A model generated the notes under the pieces. It made no database searches. It was not told the DNA's origin and worked only from the letters and a program-made list of their open reading frames with translations. Of a stretch of DNA of 64,000 nucleotides, positions 54,073 through 64,000 are shown piece by piece. Positions within the stretch are counted from its first letter, which is position 1; each line of letters opens with the position of its first letter. The DNA is from Vibrio furnissii CIP 102972 (GTDB lineage Bacteria; Pseudomonadota; Gammaproteobacteria; Enterobacterales; Vibrionaceae): contig NZ_ACZP01000014.1 in NCBI RefSeq assembly GCF_000176175.1, positions 434,001 to 498,000 of the forward strand, given 5' to 3'. The position numbers were made by a program, and so were the translations under genes.

Positions 54073-56685
54073 TTACGCCACCTCTCCTTTGAATTCACCG
54101 TCCTGCGCATCCAAATGAATGCGATGCACGGGTTGCTTCTCTGCCAGTTTATTCAACAGCGCCAGCGACACAGGCGGCAGCAGTTGACCTTCAATGATGG
54201 CTTCGAGCATGCGAGCACCGTTTTCGCTGCGCGTGGCGCGATTTAAGATCTCTTCAATCAGGCGATCTTCAATCACCACCTCAGCGTTGTAGCGATCGCG
54301 GAACAGTTTCTCCAGACGTGCCAGTTTGCCTTTGACGATCAGCTCCAGAATCGCTTTGTTGAGTGGCATATATGGAATCACTTCCATACGCGCCAACAGC
54401 GCAGGTTTAAAGAATGCGGCCAATTCGGGGTACAGCGCTTCATCCAGAGCCTTGGGATCGTCCGCGAAATCCACGATGGTTTGATAACCAAGATTCGAGG
54501 TGAGGAAGAACACAATATTTTGGCAGTCGATTAAGCGTCCTTCGCCATCAGCCAGCTCACCTTTATCAAACGCTTGGTAAAAGATGTTCAGTACTTCAGG
54601 GTGGGCTTTTTCCACTTCGTCCAGTAGCACAACGGAATATGGCATTTTGCGAATCGCTTCGGTCAGGATGCCCCCTTCGCCGTAGCCCACATAGCCTGGC
54701 GGTGACCCGATCAAGCGAGAAACTGTATGCTTCTCTTGGTACTCCGACATATTGATGGTGGTGAGGAATTGCTTGCCGCCATAAAGCTGTTCGGCAAGCT
54801 GCACCACCGTTTCAGTTTTACCCACGCCACTCGGCCCCACCAGCAAGAAAGCGCCTTTCGGACGTCCCGGACGGCGCAGATCCGCACGCGCCGTCAACAA
54901 ATGGCGATGGACACGCTCAATCGCAGTATCTTGGCCTTTGATGGCCGCGCCAAGGATGTCCGTCAAGTGGGTAATTTTATGCAGTTCATCGGTGTTCATT
55001 TGATCAACCGGAACGCCCGTCCAGTCGGCAATCACTTCGGCGATTTGCTCTGCATCGACTTGGGGGTGCATCAAACGCTCATGGTGCGCAATCGCCGCCA
55101 GCGTTTGATATTGCGTGTTGAGTTCAGCTTGCAGTGCCGCGCGAGCATCCTCTTCCACATCATCTGCCGTCGACATGGCCATGAGTTCCGCTCGCAGACT
55201 AATGATCGACTCAATCAATTCTTTTTGTTGCTGCCAGCTTGAGGTCAGCGCGGCTTTTTCCGCTTCGTCTGCCTGTTCCTGAGTGCGCAGTTCATCCAGA
55301 CGAGCATGATCAACGTCTCGACCGAGGTATTGCGCGCGCTCCAGCATGTCAATTTCCAACTGACGTTGGTGACACGCAGTTTCGAGCAGCGCCAGACGTT
55401 TGGGCGGCGTGGTCATGTTGATGGCGATACGGGCACAGGCGGTGTCCAGCACATCAATCGCTTTATCTGGCAGCTGACGACCTGAGATGTAGCGCGCAGA
55501 TAATTCTGCCGCCGCTTTTAACGCATCATCGGTGATCAACACGTTGTGCGCTTTTTCATACACACTGTTGAGGCCGCGCAAAATGTCGACCGCTTGGGGA
55601 ATCGTCGGTTCTTCTAACTTCACCAGTTGGAAACGGCGCGTCAGTGCCGGATCTTTTTCAAAGTATTTTTTGTACTCTTTCCACGTCGTCGCCGCGACGG
55701 TGCTCAGCTCGCCACGCGCCAGAGCGGGTTTCAGCAAGTTTGCCGCGTCACTGCCGCCTTCCTGATTTCCGGAGCCAATCAAGGTGTGCGCTTCATCGAT
55801 AAACAGAATGACCGGCTTTGGCGAGCTCTTAATCGCATCGATCACGCCTTTCAAGCGTTTCTCAAACTCCCCTTTCACCGAAGCACCCGCTTGCAGCAAA
55901 CCGAGATCCAGTGAGAGCAGCTCAACGTTTTGGAGCTGTGTCGGCACGGTGCCTGCGACCACACGCAGCGCCAAGCCTTCAATCATGGCGCTTTTACCGA
56001 CACCCGCATCCCCGACCACAATCGGGTTGTTTTTGCGGCGGCGGCACAAAATATCGATCATCAGGTTGAGTTCGTTCTCACGACACAACACCGGATCCAG
56101 TTCTTGATTGCGCGCCTGTTCGGTCACGTTGGTGCAGTACTTAGTCAGCGGCGAATTGTTCCCTTCCAGACGATTGGCGGCGCCCTGCGTTGCTGCGGGT
56201 TTACTGACTTCAGTTTCTGCCGAATCAGCCACAATCACATCAAAATGTTTTTTCAGATTTTCACGGTTAATGCTTTCAAACAGACTGATCAGTTTAAAAG
56301 GCAGATAACGGTCAGCGCGTGTGATTGCCGCAAGAAAAATTGCACCCGAGCGCAATTCGCTTTGGTCCAGTTCGGTGGTGGAAAGCAGCCATGCTTCTTG
56401 CAACAGCTCGACCAGCAAGGGGGAAAATGCTGGATACGTATCGAGCACTTGTTCGCGCGCATAGCTGGCGGCCAAAGCTTGTTTTACGGTATCCAGTTCC
56501 AGATTGGCTTGTTTCAGAATCAAGCGCACATCCGACAGCGGGTTGTCCGTCAATACATCCAAATAATGTTCAAACGTCACTTCCGGATGCTGACGTTCGA
56601 TACACAGCGAGGCAGCCTGCTCAAGAGCCAGCTTGCTTTGGGCGTTTAATTTTGAAATCAGAGTGGGTAGTTCAATACGAATCAC
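54073..56685 (-). CDS. tssH: T6SS ATPase TssH (ClpV/VasG)
   Basis: An 870-residue Clp/Hsp100 ATPase that disassembles contracted sheath (TssB-TssC) for reuse. N-terminal Clp_N domain ([42 protein letters not shown]). First AAA+ with Walker A GDAGVGKS (near residue 220) and DEAHTL; a ClpB-type middle coiled coil; second AAA+ with GPSGVGKTE (near 608) and [12 protein letters not shown]. Start and stop are three bases from its neighbours (vasH downstream). Confidence 0.97.
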   Translation of the reverse strand: MIRIELPTLISKLNAQSKLALEQAASLCIERQHPEVTFEHYLDVLTDNPLSDVRLILKQANLELDTVKQALAASYAREQVLDTYPAFSPLLVELLQEAWLLSTTELDQSELRSGAIFLAAITRADRYLPFKLISLFESINRENLKKHFDVIVADSAETEVSKPAATQGAANRLEGNNSPLTKYCTNVTEQARNQELDPVLCRENELNLMIDILCRRRKNNPIVVGDAGVGKSAMIEGLALRVVAGTVPTQLQNVELLSLDLGLLQAGASVKGEFEKRLKGVIDAIKSSPKPVILFIDEAHTLIGSGNQEGGSDAANLLKPALARGELSTVAATTWKEYKKYFEKDPALTRRFQLVKLEEPTIPQAVDILRGLNSVYEKAHNVLITDDALKAAAELSARYISGRQLPDKAIDVLDTACARIAINMTTPPKRLALLETACHQRQLEIDMLERAQYLGRDVDHARLDELRTQEQADEAEKAALTSSWQQQKELIESIISLRAELMAMSTADDVEEDARAALQAELNTQYQTLAAIAHHERLMHPQVDAEQIAEVIADWTGVPVDQMNTDELHKITHLTDILGAAIKGQDTAIERVHRHLLTARADLRRPGRPKGAFLLVGPSGVGKTETVVQLAEQLYGGKQFLTTINMSEYQEKHTVSRLIGSPPGYVGYGEGGILTEAIRKMPYSVVLLDEVEKAHPEVLNIFYQAFDKGELADGEGRLIDCQNIVFFLTSNLGYQTIVDFADDPKALDEALYPELAAFFKPALLARMEVIPYMPLNKAILELIVKGKLARLEKLFRDRYNAEVVIEDRLIEEILNRATRSENGARMLEAIIEGQLLPPVSLALLNKLAEKQPVHRIHLDAQDGEFKGEVA

Positions 56686-56711
56686 AGCGATTACCTAGCC
56701 TTATAATTGTT

Positions 56712-57485
56712 TTAAAGTATTTGATTGAGTTGATTTAACACGTCGCTTGATTTGCTGTGCAGCAAATAGGTATAGCCGAGAAAGAGTCCGACCCACAGCA
56801 GGGCAAAACCGGCAAAAATCGACCAAATCGGCAACTGACGGCTCAGTTTGTATTTGGCGCGCACAACATGGTCGGTGGCACGCGTGAGATCCTGCGGTTC
56901 TTCCTCTTCAAGACTCGCGAGAACATCATGCAAACGGGTAATGACCTTTTCACGTTCCAGTTGGCCACCATCCATCACGCGGTATTTGCCTTCAAAGCCC
57001 AACACCAAACATTGATAAATGAATTCCAGCAGCGCCTGATAACGCTTCGGTTCGCCTTCCAAACGGCTCAGAATCGTGAATACTTTTTCGCCGCCCCACG
57101 TTTCATTGTGAAAACGCGACAACATGGAATGCTCCGCCCATACGCTGGATGCACCCCATTCGGTGCCCATCACCGCTTCATCCAGAAACGCACACAAGAT
57201 GTAGCGATACGCCATCAAAATCGCGTGCTCAAAGCCTTGTTCAGCCAGCTCAATCTCGATCGCTTTGATCTCTTCAATGGTCTGGTTGTAGATTTGCTCA
57301 ATGTTGTCGCAGGCTGCCAAAGAACGGACGCGCAGTGACAAGCCAAACAGCGGCGTCGCTGCGTCGATCAACACATTGGGATTATCGCCACGCAGCTGGA
57401 ACCAGAAGTCCTGATCATGGTTGATCTGCTGCACGTCATCGAAGAGCAAGCTGCTGTATTGGGTCTCTTTTTTACTTAACGCCAT
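56712..57485 (-). CDS. tssL: T6SS inner-membrane subunit TssL (VasF/DotU family)
   Basis: A 257-residue protein. A cytoplasmic DotU-type domain (DNIEQIYNQTIEEIKAIEIELAEQGFEHAILMAYRYILCAFLDEAVMGTEWGASSVWAEHSMLSRFHNETWGGEKVF) and a single C-terminal TM helix (WSIFAGFALLWVGLFLGYTYLL). No OmpA peptidoglycan domain follows, so anchoring must come from other subunits. Two bases from tssK. Confidence 0.95.
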   Translation of the reverse strand: MALSKKETQYSSLLFDDVQQINHDQDFWFQLRGDNPNVLIDAATPLFGLSLRVRSLAACDNIEQIYNQTIEEIKAIEIELAEQGFEHAILMAYRYILCAFLDEAVMGTEWGASSVWAEHSMLSRFHNETWGGEKVFTILSRLEGEPKRYQALLEFIYQCLVLGFEGKYRVMDGGQLEREKVITRLHDVLASLEEEEPQDLTRATDHVVRAKYKLSRQLPIWSIFAGFALLWVGLFLGYTYLLHSKSSDVLNQLNQIL

Positions 57486-57487
57486 GA

Positions 57488-58822
57488 TTAACTCCTAATC
57501 GCCCAGAATTGCAGGTCGAGATCATCAAATGCTGCTGCGACGTGGAACGCAAAGCCGCTCGAATGATTCAGCATCGCCCACGCGGGGCTGGTTTTATCCA
57601 GCTGGTAATAGGTGTATCCCGCGTGATACGGCAACTGACGAGGAGCCACTGGCAATGAAATCAACGGGATACCTGGCAATTGCAGGGAAATCAGTTCGCG
57701 AATTTTTTCCACCGATGACACTTTGGTCTGTTGGGTAAACAAGCGACGCAGATCGTCGAGCGGCATCCGCGCTTTGACCGCAATAATAAATTCGGCGCTG
57801 TCCATCAACTGCGGATCGTGCACCGGCGCGACCATCAGGCCGTACTTGCGTTTGTCCAGTTGAATTGAAACGGCGCGAGGTTCCAGCACCACACTCAAGC
57901 TCTGACGCAGATTGCGAATTAAGGGACCAAACGACTGACTGGGCATATCGTGGTTATAACTTGGCAGCGTTGGCGGCAGACGGCTTTCGTCTGTAAATGT
58001 GGCCAACTCACCACACACGGACGCCAAGCATTCGAACAAACGTTCGGGATGCAGGCTGCGCAGCTCTGCCAGATGTTGCATCTGTGGCTGTAGGCGGTTC
58101 AGGGCTTGCAACAACATAAAATCCGACACATCGGCAACGCCGCCTTGCGATGGCGCGCTGATCCGCTGCGCAATGTTCTTGGCGCGCTCGCGCATCAAGC
58201 CCGACATTTCATTGATGAAACGGTGCAGCGCAGCATTGCCGACCACGTTGAGGTGGCAAGGGATGAAATCCGGGTCCATGACCACGCTGCCGTCCGGGCG
58301 TTTTTCCAGAATGCGCGCAATGGCGATGGAGGCAAATGAGCTGCGATCTTCTTTTTCCAGCATCAGTTGCATACGCACCGGCGAGACATCGATGGTCGTG
58401 GTATCGCCCTGCACGGTGTGCACGTCACGCACTTCTAAGCGGCGACTGACATAGCGCCCGGTGCCTCGCTCTTCCGGCCAGTTGACCTCCATCAGCGATT
58501 CACTGCGTAGTGGCACCGCCAGATACACCAGTTGGTTCGCCAGCGACGCATCGTCGATTTCTAAGGCGTCTGGCATCGCATCTTCTTGCGGAATCCGAAA
58601 CGCGGTGCCATCGGGCATGATGCCGACCGCACGTTCAATGGCAATGCGACCAAACGACAGATATTCAGGATTGAGTGACAGCTCAGACACGCCATACAGA
58701 TAACGGCTGACAGCGGTCATGCGCTCGTCGATGTGGTACTCCACATAACGTTGCTGCTGCTGGAAATGTTGCGGCTTGATAAATAGCCCCTCATTCCAAA
58801 TGACTCGGTTACGCGCAAACAT
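57488..58822 (-). CDS. tssK: T6SS baseplate subunit TssK (VasE)
   Basis: A 444-residue cytoplasmic baseplate adaptor, opening MFARNRVIWNEGLFIKPQHFQQQQRYVEYHIDERMTAV with the signature WNEGLFIKPQHFQQQ. TssK links baseplate to the TssJLM membrane complex. Its start is 6 bases from the tssJ stop. Confidence 0.96.
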   Translation of the reverse strand: MFARNRVIWNEGLFIKPQHFQQQQRYVEYHIDERMTAVSRYLYGVSELSLNPEYLSFGRIAIERAVGIMPDGTAFRIPQEDAMPDALEIDDASLANQLVYLAVPLRSESLMEVNWPEERGTGRYVSRRLEVRDVHTVQGDTTTIDVSPVRMQLMLEKEDRSSFASIAIARILEKRPDGSVVMDPDFIPCHLNVVGNAALHRFINEMSGLMRERAKNIAQRISAPSQGGVADVSDFMLLQALNRLQPQMQHLAELRSLHPERLFECLASVCGELATFTDESRLPPTLPSYNHDMPSQSFGPLIRNLRQSLSVVLEPRAVSIQLDKRKYGLMVAPVHDPQLMDSAEFIIAVKARMPLDDLRRLFTQQTKVSSVEKIRELISLQLPGIPLISLPVAPRQLPYHAGYTYYQLDKTSPAWAMLNHSSGFAFHVAAAFDDLDLQFWAIRS

Positions 58823-58828
58823 CTTTTG

Positions 58829-59305
58829 TTATTCCACCCTATCCAATTTCACATCGTAATCTTTGAAAAACATCAGCAAGTGGTATTCCCTGCCTTTGTT
58901 CAGCACTTTGACGGCCTTTTTCCATTCACTAATTTCCGGATCAGAAAAGTGCGCCATCACACCGATGTAGTTTGTTTCTTCATCCACTTCAAACGCATTC
59001 ACAAACTTGAACTGGCCCGGCATCAGCACGTAGTCGTAATTTTTGACGAAGTTGCTGCGCAGTGATTTTTTATAATCCGCTTTCAGTTGGTCGTAGTCGG
59101 CGGACATGAACATCGAGTCATCTTTGAGTTCAAACACCTGAATTTCGACCGGAGACGCTTCTCCCCAAATACTGGGGTTGACGCCATCATCCGCGAGCAG
59201 ACTGAACGTGACTTTCGTCGGCTGTTTCGCTGGCTCGTACGGTTCCGTCGAACTGCAAGCGGTCAATACCAGCAACGAAAGCAGCATAAACAGCAGTTTG
59301 TTCAC
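58829..59305 (-). CDS. tssJ: T6SS outer-membrane lipoprotein TssJ (VasD)
   Basis: A 158-residue lipoprotein, lipobox LLVLTAC in MNKLLFMLLSLLVLTACSSTEP. The mature SciN/TssJ domain has PSIWGEASPVEIQVFELKDDSMFMSADYDQL, and YIGVMAHFSDPEISEWKKAV. It sits in the outer membrane and binds the periplasmic part of TssM. Ser after Cys supports outer-membrane sorting. Confidence 0.95.
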   Translation of the reverse strand: MNKLLFMLLSLLVLTACSSTEPYEPAKQPTKVTFSLLADDGVNPSIWGEASPVEIQVFELKDDSMFMSADYDQLKADYKKSLRSNFVKNYDYVLMPGQFKFVNAFEVDEETNYIGVMAHFSDPEISEWKKAVKVLNKGREYHLLMFFKDYDVKLDRVE

Positions 59306-59307
59306 GA

Positions 59308-60795
59308 TTAGAGCTCCAGTTGCTTCTCACGAATTTTCTTGTCGTAAGCCTGTTCGAAAATTTCCCAGAACAGCTTTTCAAAACCGCGTTGACGGTTGGA
59401 AGTCAGCTCTTGGTAGTAGTTGCAGTACATGTTCCACGCCCACGCTTCATCCGAGGTGGCGCTGGTGTCTGTATTGCGTTTGTAGTGATGGAAGCGGCGC
59501 AGCAACACTTGTGGAGAGAATGCGTTCAGAATCTGATTCAGCGCTTCCGAGGTGGCGTGTTGCATCGCTTCGTTGTGGTCGCGGACGTTCTTCAGGCTTT
59601 CTGAAATCGCCGCCGGTGCAGAGAGGTGGACCAAACTCTTGTCGGCATCGTACATGGTGCGAATAGTTTGTTCATAAGACAGACCCAAACGCAGCGGGTT
59701 ATCTTCAATGGGTTGCAGGTTACGGTTCATGGTTCCGAAGCGACCGTCACTCACTTGTTGATGCAGTTCCAGCAAGCCTTTCACACACGCCTGCAGCGAC
59801 TCACCCAATTCCTGAGACAAGAGGTGCATGCGTTCCATGTCAGTATCCTGACTGAGATCGATCCCCAGCCCCTGCAGCATTGGGCCGGTCAGCAAATGTT
59901 TGCCGCCCGCAGAACTTGTGGCAGTGTCGGCGTTGGCAGGTTGCAGACTTCTGGCGACTTCTTCTTCAAGAAGATCCAATACTTTTTCATCCATTGTTAA
60001 GCCCTCTGATACGTTGTGAGTGTTGATTGGTGATGATGGTGCTGTTGTTGTTTGTTGTGGTGACTGAGGCTGATGCGCTGGCGCGATGTCCGGTTGCGCG
60101 ACATCGTCTTTACGCGGGCCAAAGCCCAGAATTTTTTTCAATCGAATGGATGACGTCATTTCGTACTCGCTGTCTGCCTGCGGGGTAAATTTCAAATCAT
60201 GAAGCACCAAGTTCTCTTCCGGCACCAATGCATGCGACTGGTCACCGTCGTCTAGTCGTTCCACATCGCGCAGCAGCGCTTCGGCGTCGTCTTTGGCCTC
60301 AAGTAGCGCATCCAGTGCCAAGAGCGGATCAGCATTCGCCGCAAGCGGAGCCTCGTCTTCTAGTGCTTCATCATCGAAGGGGTCATCCGCCAGCAGATCG
60401 ACCTGATCCGCTTTAAACATCGCATCCAACGGGCCAGCATTGCGGTCGTGCTCATCCGCATGACCAAACGAAACTCGTAGCTGATAAGGCCCCACGGTGA
60501 TTTCGTCTCGATGCTCCAGCTTTGCTAACTGATCTTTACCCAGCGGCATGTGTGAACCATTCACATAGGTGTCACCACACAAATCACGGACACAAAACGC
60601 GCCATCAATCGAGACAATGGCACAATGCTGCGGTTTCACGCGGCCTTGCGCGTCTTTGAGTCGCCAAGTTGCCCATGATTCGGATCCAATGTTGCCGCCT
60701 TCTGGCGTCCAGTGCGATTGGGCGGTCAAACCCGATTCGAGCAGTTGTACGTTGGCCACTTGAAGGATCAGTGACGTCTGAGTCATTGCGTTCAT
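59308..60795 (-). CDS. tagH: T6SS FHA-domain protein (TagH/VasC, Fha)
   Basis: A 495-residue protein. FHA domain near residues 30-115 (IGSESWATWRLKDAQGRVKPQHCAIVSIDGAFCVRDLCGDTYVNGSHMPLGKDQLAKLEHRDEITVG), an acidic, low-complexity middle part, and a C-terminal TagH/ImpI domain ending QRGFEKLFWEIFEQAYDKKIREKQLEL. FHA proteins bind phosphothreonine, but no T6SS kinase or phosphatase gene lies in this window, so control by phosphorylation is uncertain. Three bases from tssG. Confidence 0.93.
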   Translation of the reverse strand: MNAMTQTSLILQVANVQLLESGLTAQSHWTPEGGNIGSESWATWRLKDAQGRVKPQHCAIVSIDGAFCVRDLCGDTYVNGSHMPLGKDQLAKLEHRDEITVGPYQLRVSFGHADEHDRNAGPLDAMFKADQVDLLADDPFDDEALEDEAPLAANADPLLALDALLEAKDDAEALLRDVERLDDGDQSHALVPEENLVLHDLKFTPQADSEYEMTSSIRLKKILGFGPRKDDVAQPDIAPAHQPQSPQQTTTAPSSPINTHNVSEGLTMDEKVLDLLEEEVARSLQPANADTATSSAGGKHLLTGPMLQGLGIDLSQDTDMERMHLLSQELGESLQACVKGLLELHQQVSDGRFGTMNRNLQPIEDNPLRLGLSYEQTIRTMYDADKSLVHLSAPAAISESLKNVRDHNEAMQHATSEALNQILNAFSPQVLLRRFHHYKRNTDTSATSDEAWAWNMYCNYYQELTSNRQRGFEKLFWEIFEQAYDKKIREKQLEL

Positions 60796-60798
60796 CTG

Positions 60799-61815
60799 TT
60801 ATTGCCTCACTTGAATCAGAACGTGTTGGTCTTGCGCGTTGTCTCCCAGAAACGAAGTCCATCCCAAAGCTACGCCACTATCGGCCGCCAAGCTCAATTT
60901 GGGCGCTTCATCTTCATCCAAGGTCAGCTCGACGTCGTAGGCCATCTGCTCACGCAAAATAAATTCCACTAATTTGCACAGTGGTTGGTGTTCCTTACCG
61001 GAAGGAAGAAAATCGGCGAAACGCTCGCGCGACAACTTTCCAATGCAGATGACAAACTTACCGTTGCAGTCCATCACCGATTCACCCACCATGCTGTCAA
61101 CGCCCAGTTGGGCGTTCTGTTGTCCCAGCGACAGTTGCTGGGATTTGTCGATCTGCACCTTGCGGCGCACCCACTGGCGAATGCTCACGTCTTGCAAATC
61201 GAAACAGTGGGCGATGATGCCAGCCACCACTTGCGGTGATCGGCTGCGTCCTGCCAAGGTGCCGGCGTAAGCCAGCATCTTGCACCAGTTGATGGGCGTC
61301 TCGCCGCGCAGGTCGGTATCACCCAATCCCACCAACGCAAACAACTGGGTAGAAAACGCATCTTGCGCATCTGGCTGAAAACGCACGTAGTAACGATATT
61401 TGCGCCAGATGCGGTACACCAAGTTGATCAATCGGTTATTAAAAAAGTCAAAAAATGGCTGTTTGAACCCGCCCGGTTCTTCGTTGACCAATTGTTCGAT
61501 GATGAACCCGGGCAGCGGCGACTGCGCGCCAGACAGACCAAAAAAGTTGGTCAACATCACCAAACGTTCATCGTCACGCTCATGCAGAGAATTCACATCA
61601 GACGGCGAAAACCCCAAGCTTGGGTTGGCACTAAACACCAACTGACACTGACGCTCCCACTCTTCCGATTCAGGGTTGAATTGCTGCAGTTTTTGCAACA
61701 ACTCAACCAACTGATAGAAGTTGTAAGCACGTACATCACCAGGCAAGTGCAATTGGGGCACCAGCTGGCCGTCAGCCGTCATATCAACGGCTGCATTCCG
61801 GTCTGTGTTCCCCAT
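60799..61815 (-). CDS. tssG: T6SS baseplate subunit TssG (VasB)
   Basis: A 338-residue baseplate wedge protein with YNFYQLVELLQKL, GLSGAQSPLPGFIIEQLV, FDFFNNRLINLVYRIWRKYRY and DQHVLIQVRQ at the end; these are TssG landmarks (LPGFIxE and FFDxFNxRL). Its start overlaps the tssF 3' end by 37 bases, so translation is coupled to tssF. It forms the wedge with TssF, TssE and TssK. Confidence 0.95.
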   Translation of the reverse strand: MGNTDRNAAVDMTADGQLVPQLHLPGDVRAYNFYQLVELLQKLQQFNPESEEWERQCQLVFSANPSLGFSPSDVNSLHERDDERLVMLTNFFGLSGAQSPLPGFIIEQLVNEEPGGFKQPFFDFFNNRLINLVYRIWRKYRYYVRFQPDAQDAFSTQLFALVGLGDTDLRGETPINWCKMLAYAGTLAGRSRSPQVVAGIIAHCFDLQDVSIRQWVRRKVQIDKSQQLSLGQQNAQLGVDSMVGESVMDCNGKFVICIGKLSRERFADFLPSGKEHQPLCKLVEFILREQMAYDVELTLDEDEAPKLSLAADSGVALGWTSFLGDNAQDQHVLIQVRQ

Positions 61816-63548
61816 GTGTACTTCTCTTGGTTACTCACGTTGATGACGACCAATTCGTGAAACGAATTGATGCTGGCGTAGAGCGCAAAGAAATGACTCA
61901 GCACCGTGCCAAACAGATACAAATCGCCTTCCGAACCAAACCCTGCTTGGTCTATGTAGAGGGTTGATTGCAGGCCGCGTACGGGTAAGCCGCGCAGCAT
62001 TTTGTCTACCGGTTGCGATTCGATTTTACTGATGCCATCCATGCGCAGACGCGCCACACGCTCAGCTTGGCGATCCACCAACGCGCGGAAATCGTAAGCC
62101 CGCAGCACACAGCTAAGCGCATCTTTGGATAGCAACGACAAGTAGTTGAGTGACAAGTTGGAAATCAGTGTCCACAGCAGGCTGCCATCAAGCACCGGAC
62201 GCAGTGACTGCGATGGCACGGTGATGTTGCGAAACGTCGCGTACGGCGGCGAGGTGTCGGTCGGCTCACAAATATCGCCCACACCCAGCTCCAACGGTAA
62301 CAAACGGTTGGTACAGGTCAGTTTGATAGACACCGCTTCATCCACATCAACCGACAGGGTTTCATCGCCACGAATAAACGACACGAACGAGTCAAACCCA
62401 TCACCGCGAATGCTTTCTTTAATCCGTGTGCGGTAATACAGCGCTTGGCGATGACGCACGCGTTCGACTTCGTGCTGAAAGCTTTCAAATGAGGAGTACA
62501 CGCGCTTTTCGCCACGAACCCGTTGACCCGCTTGGCTGTTGTCCTGCCAACCCACCACGCTGTCGACGCTAAACACTTCGTAATGCGCCGGATAGCGGCT
62601 GGATGGCACAATGCGGTATTCCGATTTACGACCATTGAGGTCGATGGGGTCAGCATCGTGCTCGAAGAGATTGATCACTGGTGTGCAATAGAGCTGAAAG
62701 TTGTCTTTGCGCACACGCACATCAGCGGGTAATGTTTTGGATAAATGGATGTGCAACGTGAATTCACCGTGCACCGATTTTGGCAGCGCTTGCCCCAAAC
62801 CCTTGAGATCAAAAAAGTGGAATGCTTCCGGAAATGACAGGTACTCCTGCAAAATGCGGTAACCTTCGTAAACATTGGTTGGGTAAGGCAATAACGATTC
62901 GTCGCTGTGAAAGCCCACGGTTGCAAACGCATTGCGCGGCAGCGTAAAGACGGCCCCATTCACTTCAACACTGACTTTTTCCAAATAGTGATTGAGCCAC
63001 AGATACAACATTTGCGAACTGTACTTGTCTCCGCCGAGGTAAAAACGCAAATCCCCCAGCTCAGCATCACCAATTGAAATGTCGCCGTTCATCTTCATTG
63101 TCAGCTTAATGATGGTGGCTTCACGCGTGTGTTCCGCGTTGGCATCCAGACAATGAAGCGGATAGAGCGCCACATCGCGGCAGGTTCGAAAATGACACTT
63201 GGTGCCAAACACCGGTTTGCTATCCAGTTGCGTACCGCGAGCAATCGTCTGCTTTTCACTGACACTTTTGTCCGGTGTAAAGGCCACCACGCTCATGCTC
63301 GGCACAGGCCGCAAATAGTTCGGCCACAGCATATTGATGATCGAGTGTGTCAGTTCAGGGAACTCATCTTCGACTTTTTCACGCAGACGCGCAGTCAGGA
63401 ACGCAAAGCCTTCCAACAGACGCTCAACGTCTGGGTCGGTTGTTCTGCCATGCAGAAAGCGCGACAGCTGAGGGTGAATTTCGGTAAATTCTCTCCCCTG
63501 CTCTTTAAGAAAAGCGAGCTCTTCCCTGAAATACTTGTCTTGAGTCAT
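61779..63548 (-). CDS. tssF: T6SS baseplate subunit TssF (VasA)
   Basis: A 589-residue protein with the canonical opening MTQDKYFREELAFLKEQGREFTEIHPQLSRFLHGRTTDPDVERLLEGFAFLTARLREKVEDEFPELTHSIINMLWPNYLRPVPSMSV (TssF signature DPDVERLLEGFAFLTARLR). Ends FALYASINSFHELVVINVSNQEKYTWG. TssF forms the baseplate wedge core. It lies 5 bases after tssE. Confidence 0.97.
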   Translation of the reverse strand: MTQDKYFREELAFLKEQGREFTEIHPQLSRFLHGRTTDPDVERLLEGFAFLTARLREKVEDEFPELTHSIINMLWPNYLRPVPSMSVVAFTPDKSVSEKQTIARGTQLDSKPVFGTKCHFRTCRDVALYPLHCLDANAEHTREATIIKLTMKMNGDISIGDAELGDLRFYLGGDKYSSQMLYLWLNHYLEKVSVEVNGAVFTLPRNAFATVGFHSDESLLPYPTNVYEGYRILQEYLSFPEAFHFFDLKGLGQALPKSVHGEFTLHIHLSKTLPADVRVRKDNFQLYCTPVINLFEHDADPIDLNGRKSEYRIVPSSRYPAHYEVFSVDSVVGWQDNSQAGQRVRGEKRVYSSFESFQHEVERVRHRQALYYRTRIKESIRGDGFDSFVSFIRGDETLSVDVDEAVSIKLTCTNRLLPLELGVGDICEPTDTSPPYATFRNITVPSQSLRPVLDGSLLWTLISNLSLNYLSLLSKDALSCVLRAYDFRALVDRQAERVARLRMDGISKIESQPVDKMLRGLPVRGLQSTLYIDQAGFGSEGDLYLFGTVLSHFFALYASINSFHELVVINVSNQEKYTWGTQTGMQPLI

Positions 63549-63553
63549 GGTGA

Positions 63554-63991
63554 TTAAAACACTCGATACTTTCTGTTTTGATCCAGTAACAGACTGAACT
63601 GAACTTTCTTGTGTAATGCATCGCAGTTAATGCTGGCCACAATGTGGAAACGCAGCGTTAAAGGATTGAAATGGTCCGAATCGGCGCGCACCAGTACCTG
63701 CTTTAAACGTGGCTCATAGCGTTCCAGACAATGCTGAATCGCCAGTTTGATACGCAGCGACAGATCCATGGTTTCTAAGGTGGCGTCGTTAAAATCCACT
63801 AACCCGAGATGCGGCGCGCTTTGCGCACCACCGATTCGTGTATTGAGGATATTGGACACATTACGCTTAACGGATTCGAGTACATCCCATGCATCTGGCC
63901 CTTGGGTCAGAGACATGGGTTTAGCATTGGCTTCTAAACGTTCAAAGAAGCCAACACCAAATGCACTCTCTTCAGGTGCAATGTAAGTCAT
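63554..63991 (-). CDS. tssE: T6SS baseplate protein TssE (gp25-like)
   Basis: A 145-residue gp25-family protein with VKRNVSNILNTRIGGAQSAPHLGLVDFNDATLE, RIKLAIQHCLERYEPRLKQVLVR and a Phe end. TssE starts sheath assembly at the baseplate. The start codon is 9 bases from the window edge, so its upstream region and the earlier genes (tssB, tssC) are not visible. Confidence 0.95.
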   Translation of the reverse strand: MTYIAPEESAFGVGFFERLEANAKPMSLTQGPDAWDVLESVKRNVSNILNTRIGGAQSAPHLGLVDFNDATLETMDLSLRIKLAIQHCLERYEPRLKQVLVRADSDHFNPLTLRFHIVASINCDALHKKVQFSLLLDQNRKYRVF

Positions 63992-64000
63992 GGTTATGCT

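Overview
The window reads as a piece of a Vibrio genome, most likely chromosome 2 of a species near V. fluvialis or V. furnissii. The genus call rests on three things. The type VI secretion (T6SS) gene order is the same as in the V. cholerae VCA0109-VCA0124 cluster. Next to it lies rbsDACBKR, and further out glpQ and glpT, as I recall the order on V. cholerae chromosome 2. The AA10 chitin-active enzyme and the small lipoproteins also fit. The species call is inference only. Coding density is high and strand bias strong: most genes are on the minus strand. No rRNA, tRNA, CRISPR array, insertion sequence or integrase was recognised.

Layout, left to right. 1-5.2 kb: an arginine succinyltransferase (AST/aru) operon in Pseudomonas-like order, astC-aruF-aruG(astA)-astD on the minus strand (astD is cut by the window edge), with an ArgR-like AraC-family regulator upstream. 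5.9-11.5 kb: a D-glutamate utilisation locus, dgcA and dgcN with an ABC importer (two permeases and a binding protein, no ATPase) and a divergent LysR regulator. 11.5-15.9 kb: small genes (DJ-1/PfpI, two GNATs, SRPBCC, YggL, Usp, ArfB, DUF3820, a cystatin-motif lipoprotein). 16-24.5 kb: lhgO with a TAXI-type TRAP transporter and a divergent DctB/DctD-like two-component pair, with a clear sigma-54 promoter in front of the binding-protein gene. 24.6-29.8 kb: an AA10 lytic polysaccharide monooxygenase with a repeat-built N-terminal extension, a DUF3316 protein, a PAS-MCP and a PAS-GGDEF protein. 30-34.7 kb: glpT, glpQ, xapA and a divergent LysR gene. 34.8-40.9 kb: rbsDACBKR with a perfect RbsR palindrome. 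41-64 kb: a DUF3012-repeat lipoprotein, then the T6SS block from an immunity-like gene and a GH19-tailed VgrG back to tssE.

How it works together. The left half is about C5 carbon and nitrogen: arginine to glutamate, D-glutamate to L-glutamate, and L-2-hydroxyglutarate to 2-oxoglutarate, each with its own regulator, two of them with their own uptake genes. The right half holds sugar-phosphate, ribose and nucleoside use, then a contact-dependent weapon. In the T6SS, VasH (sigma-54 activator) is encoded inside the structural operon, and a consensus sigma-54 element sits just upstream of the vgrG-immunity pair, so the effector pair has its own promoter as well as possible read-through.

The least described items are the lhgO/TAXI-TRAP/two-component module, the 15-bp repeat array that encodes the long leader of the AA10 enzyme, the D-glutamate locus without an ATPase, and the VgrG-GH19 effector with its AT-rich immunity candidate.
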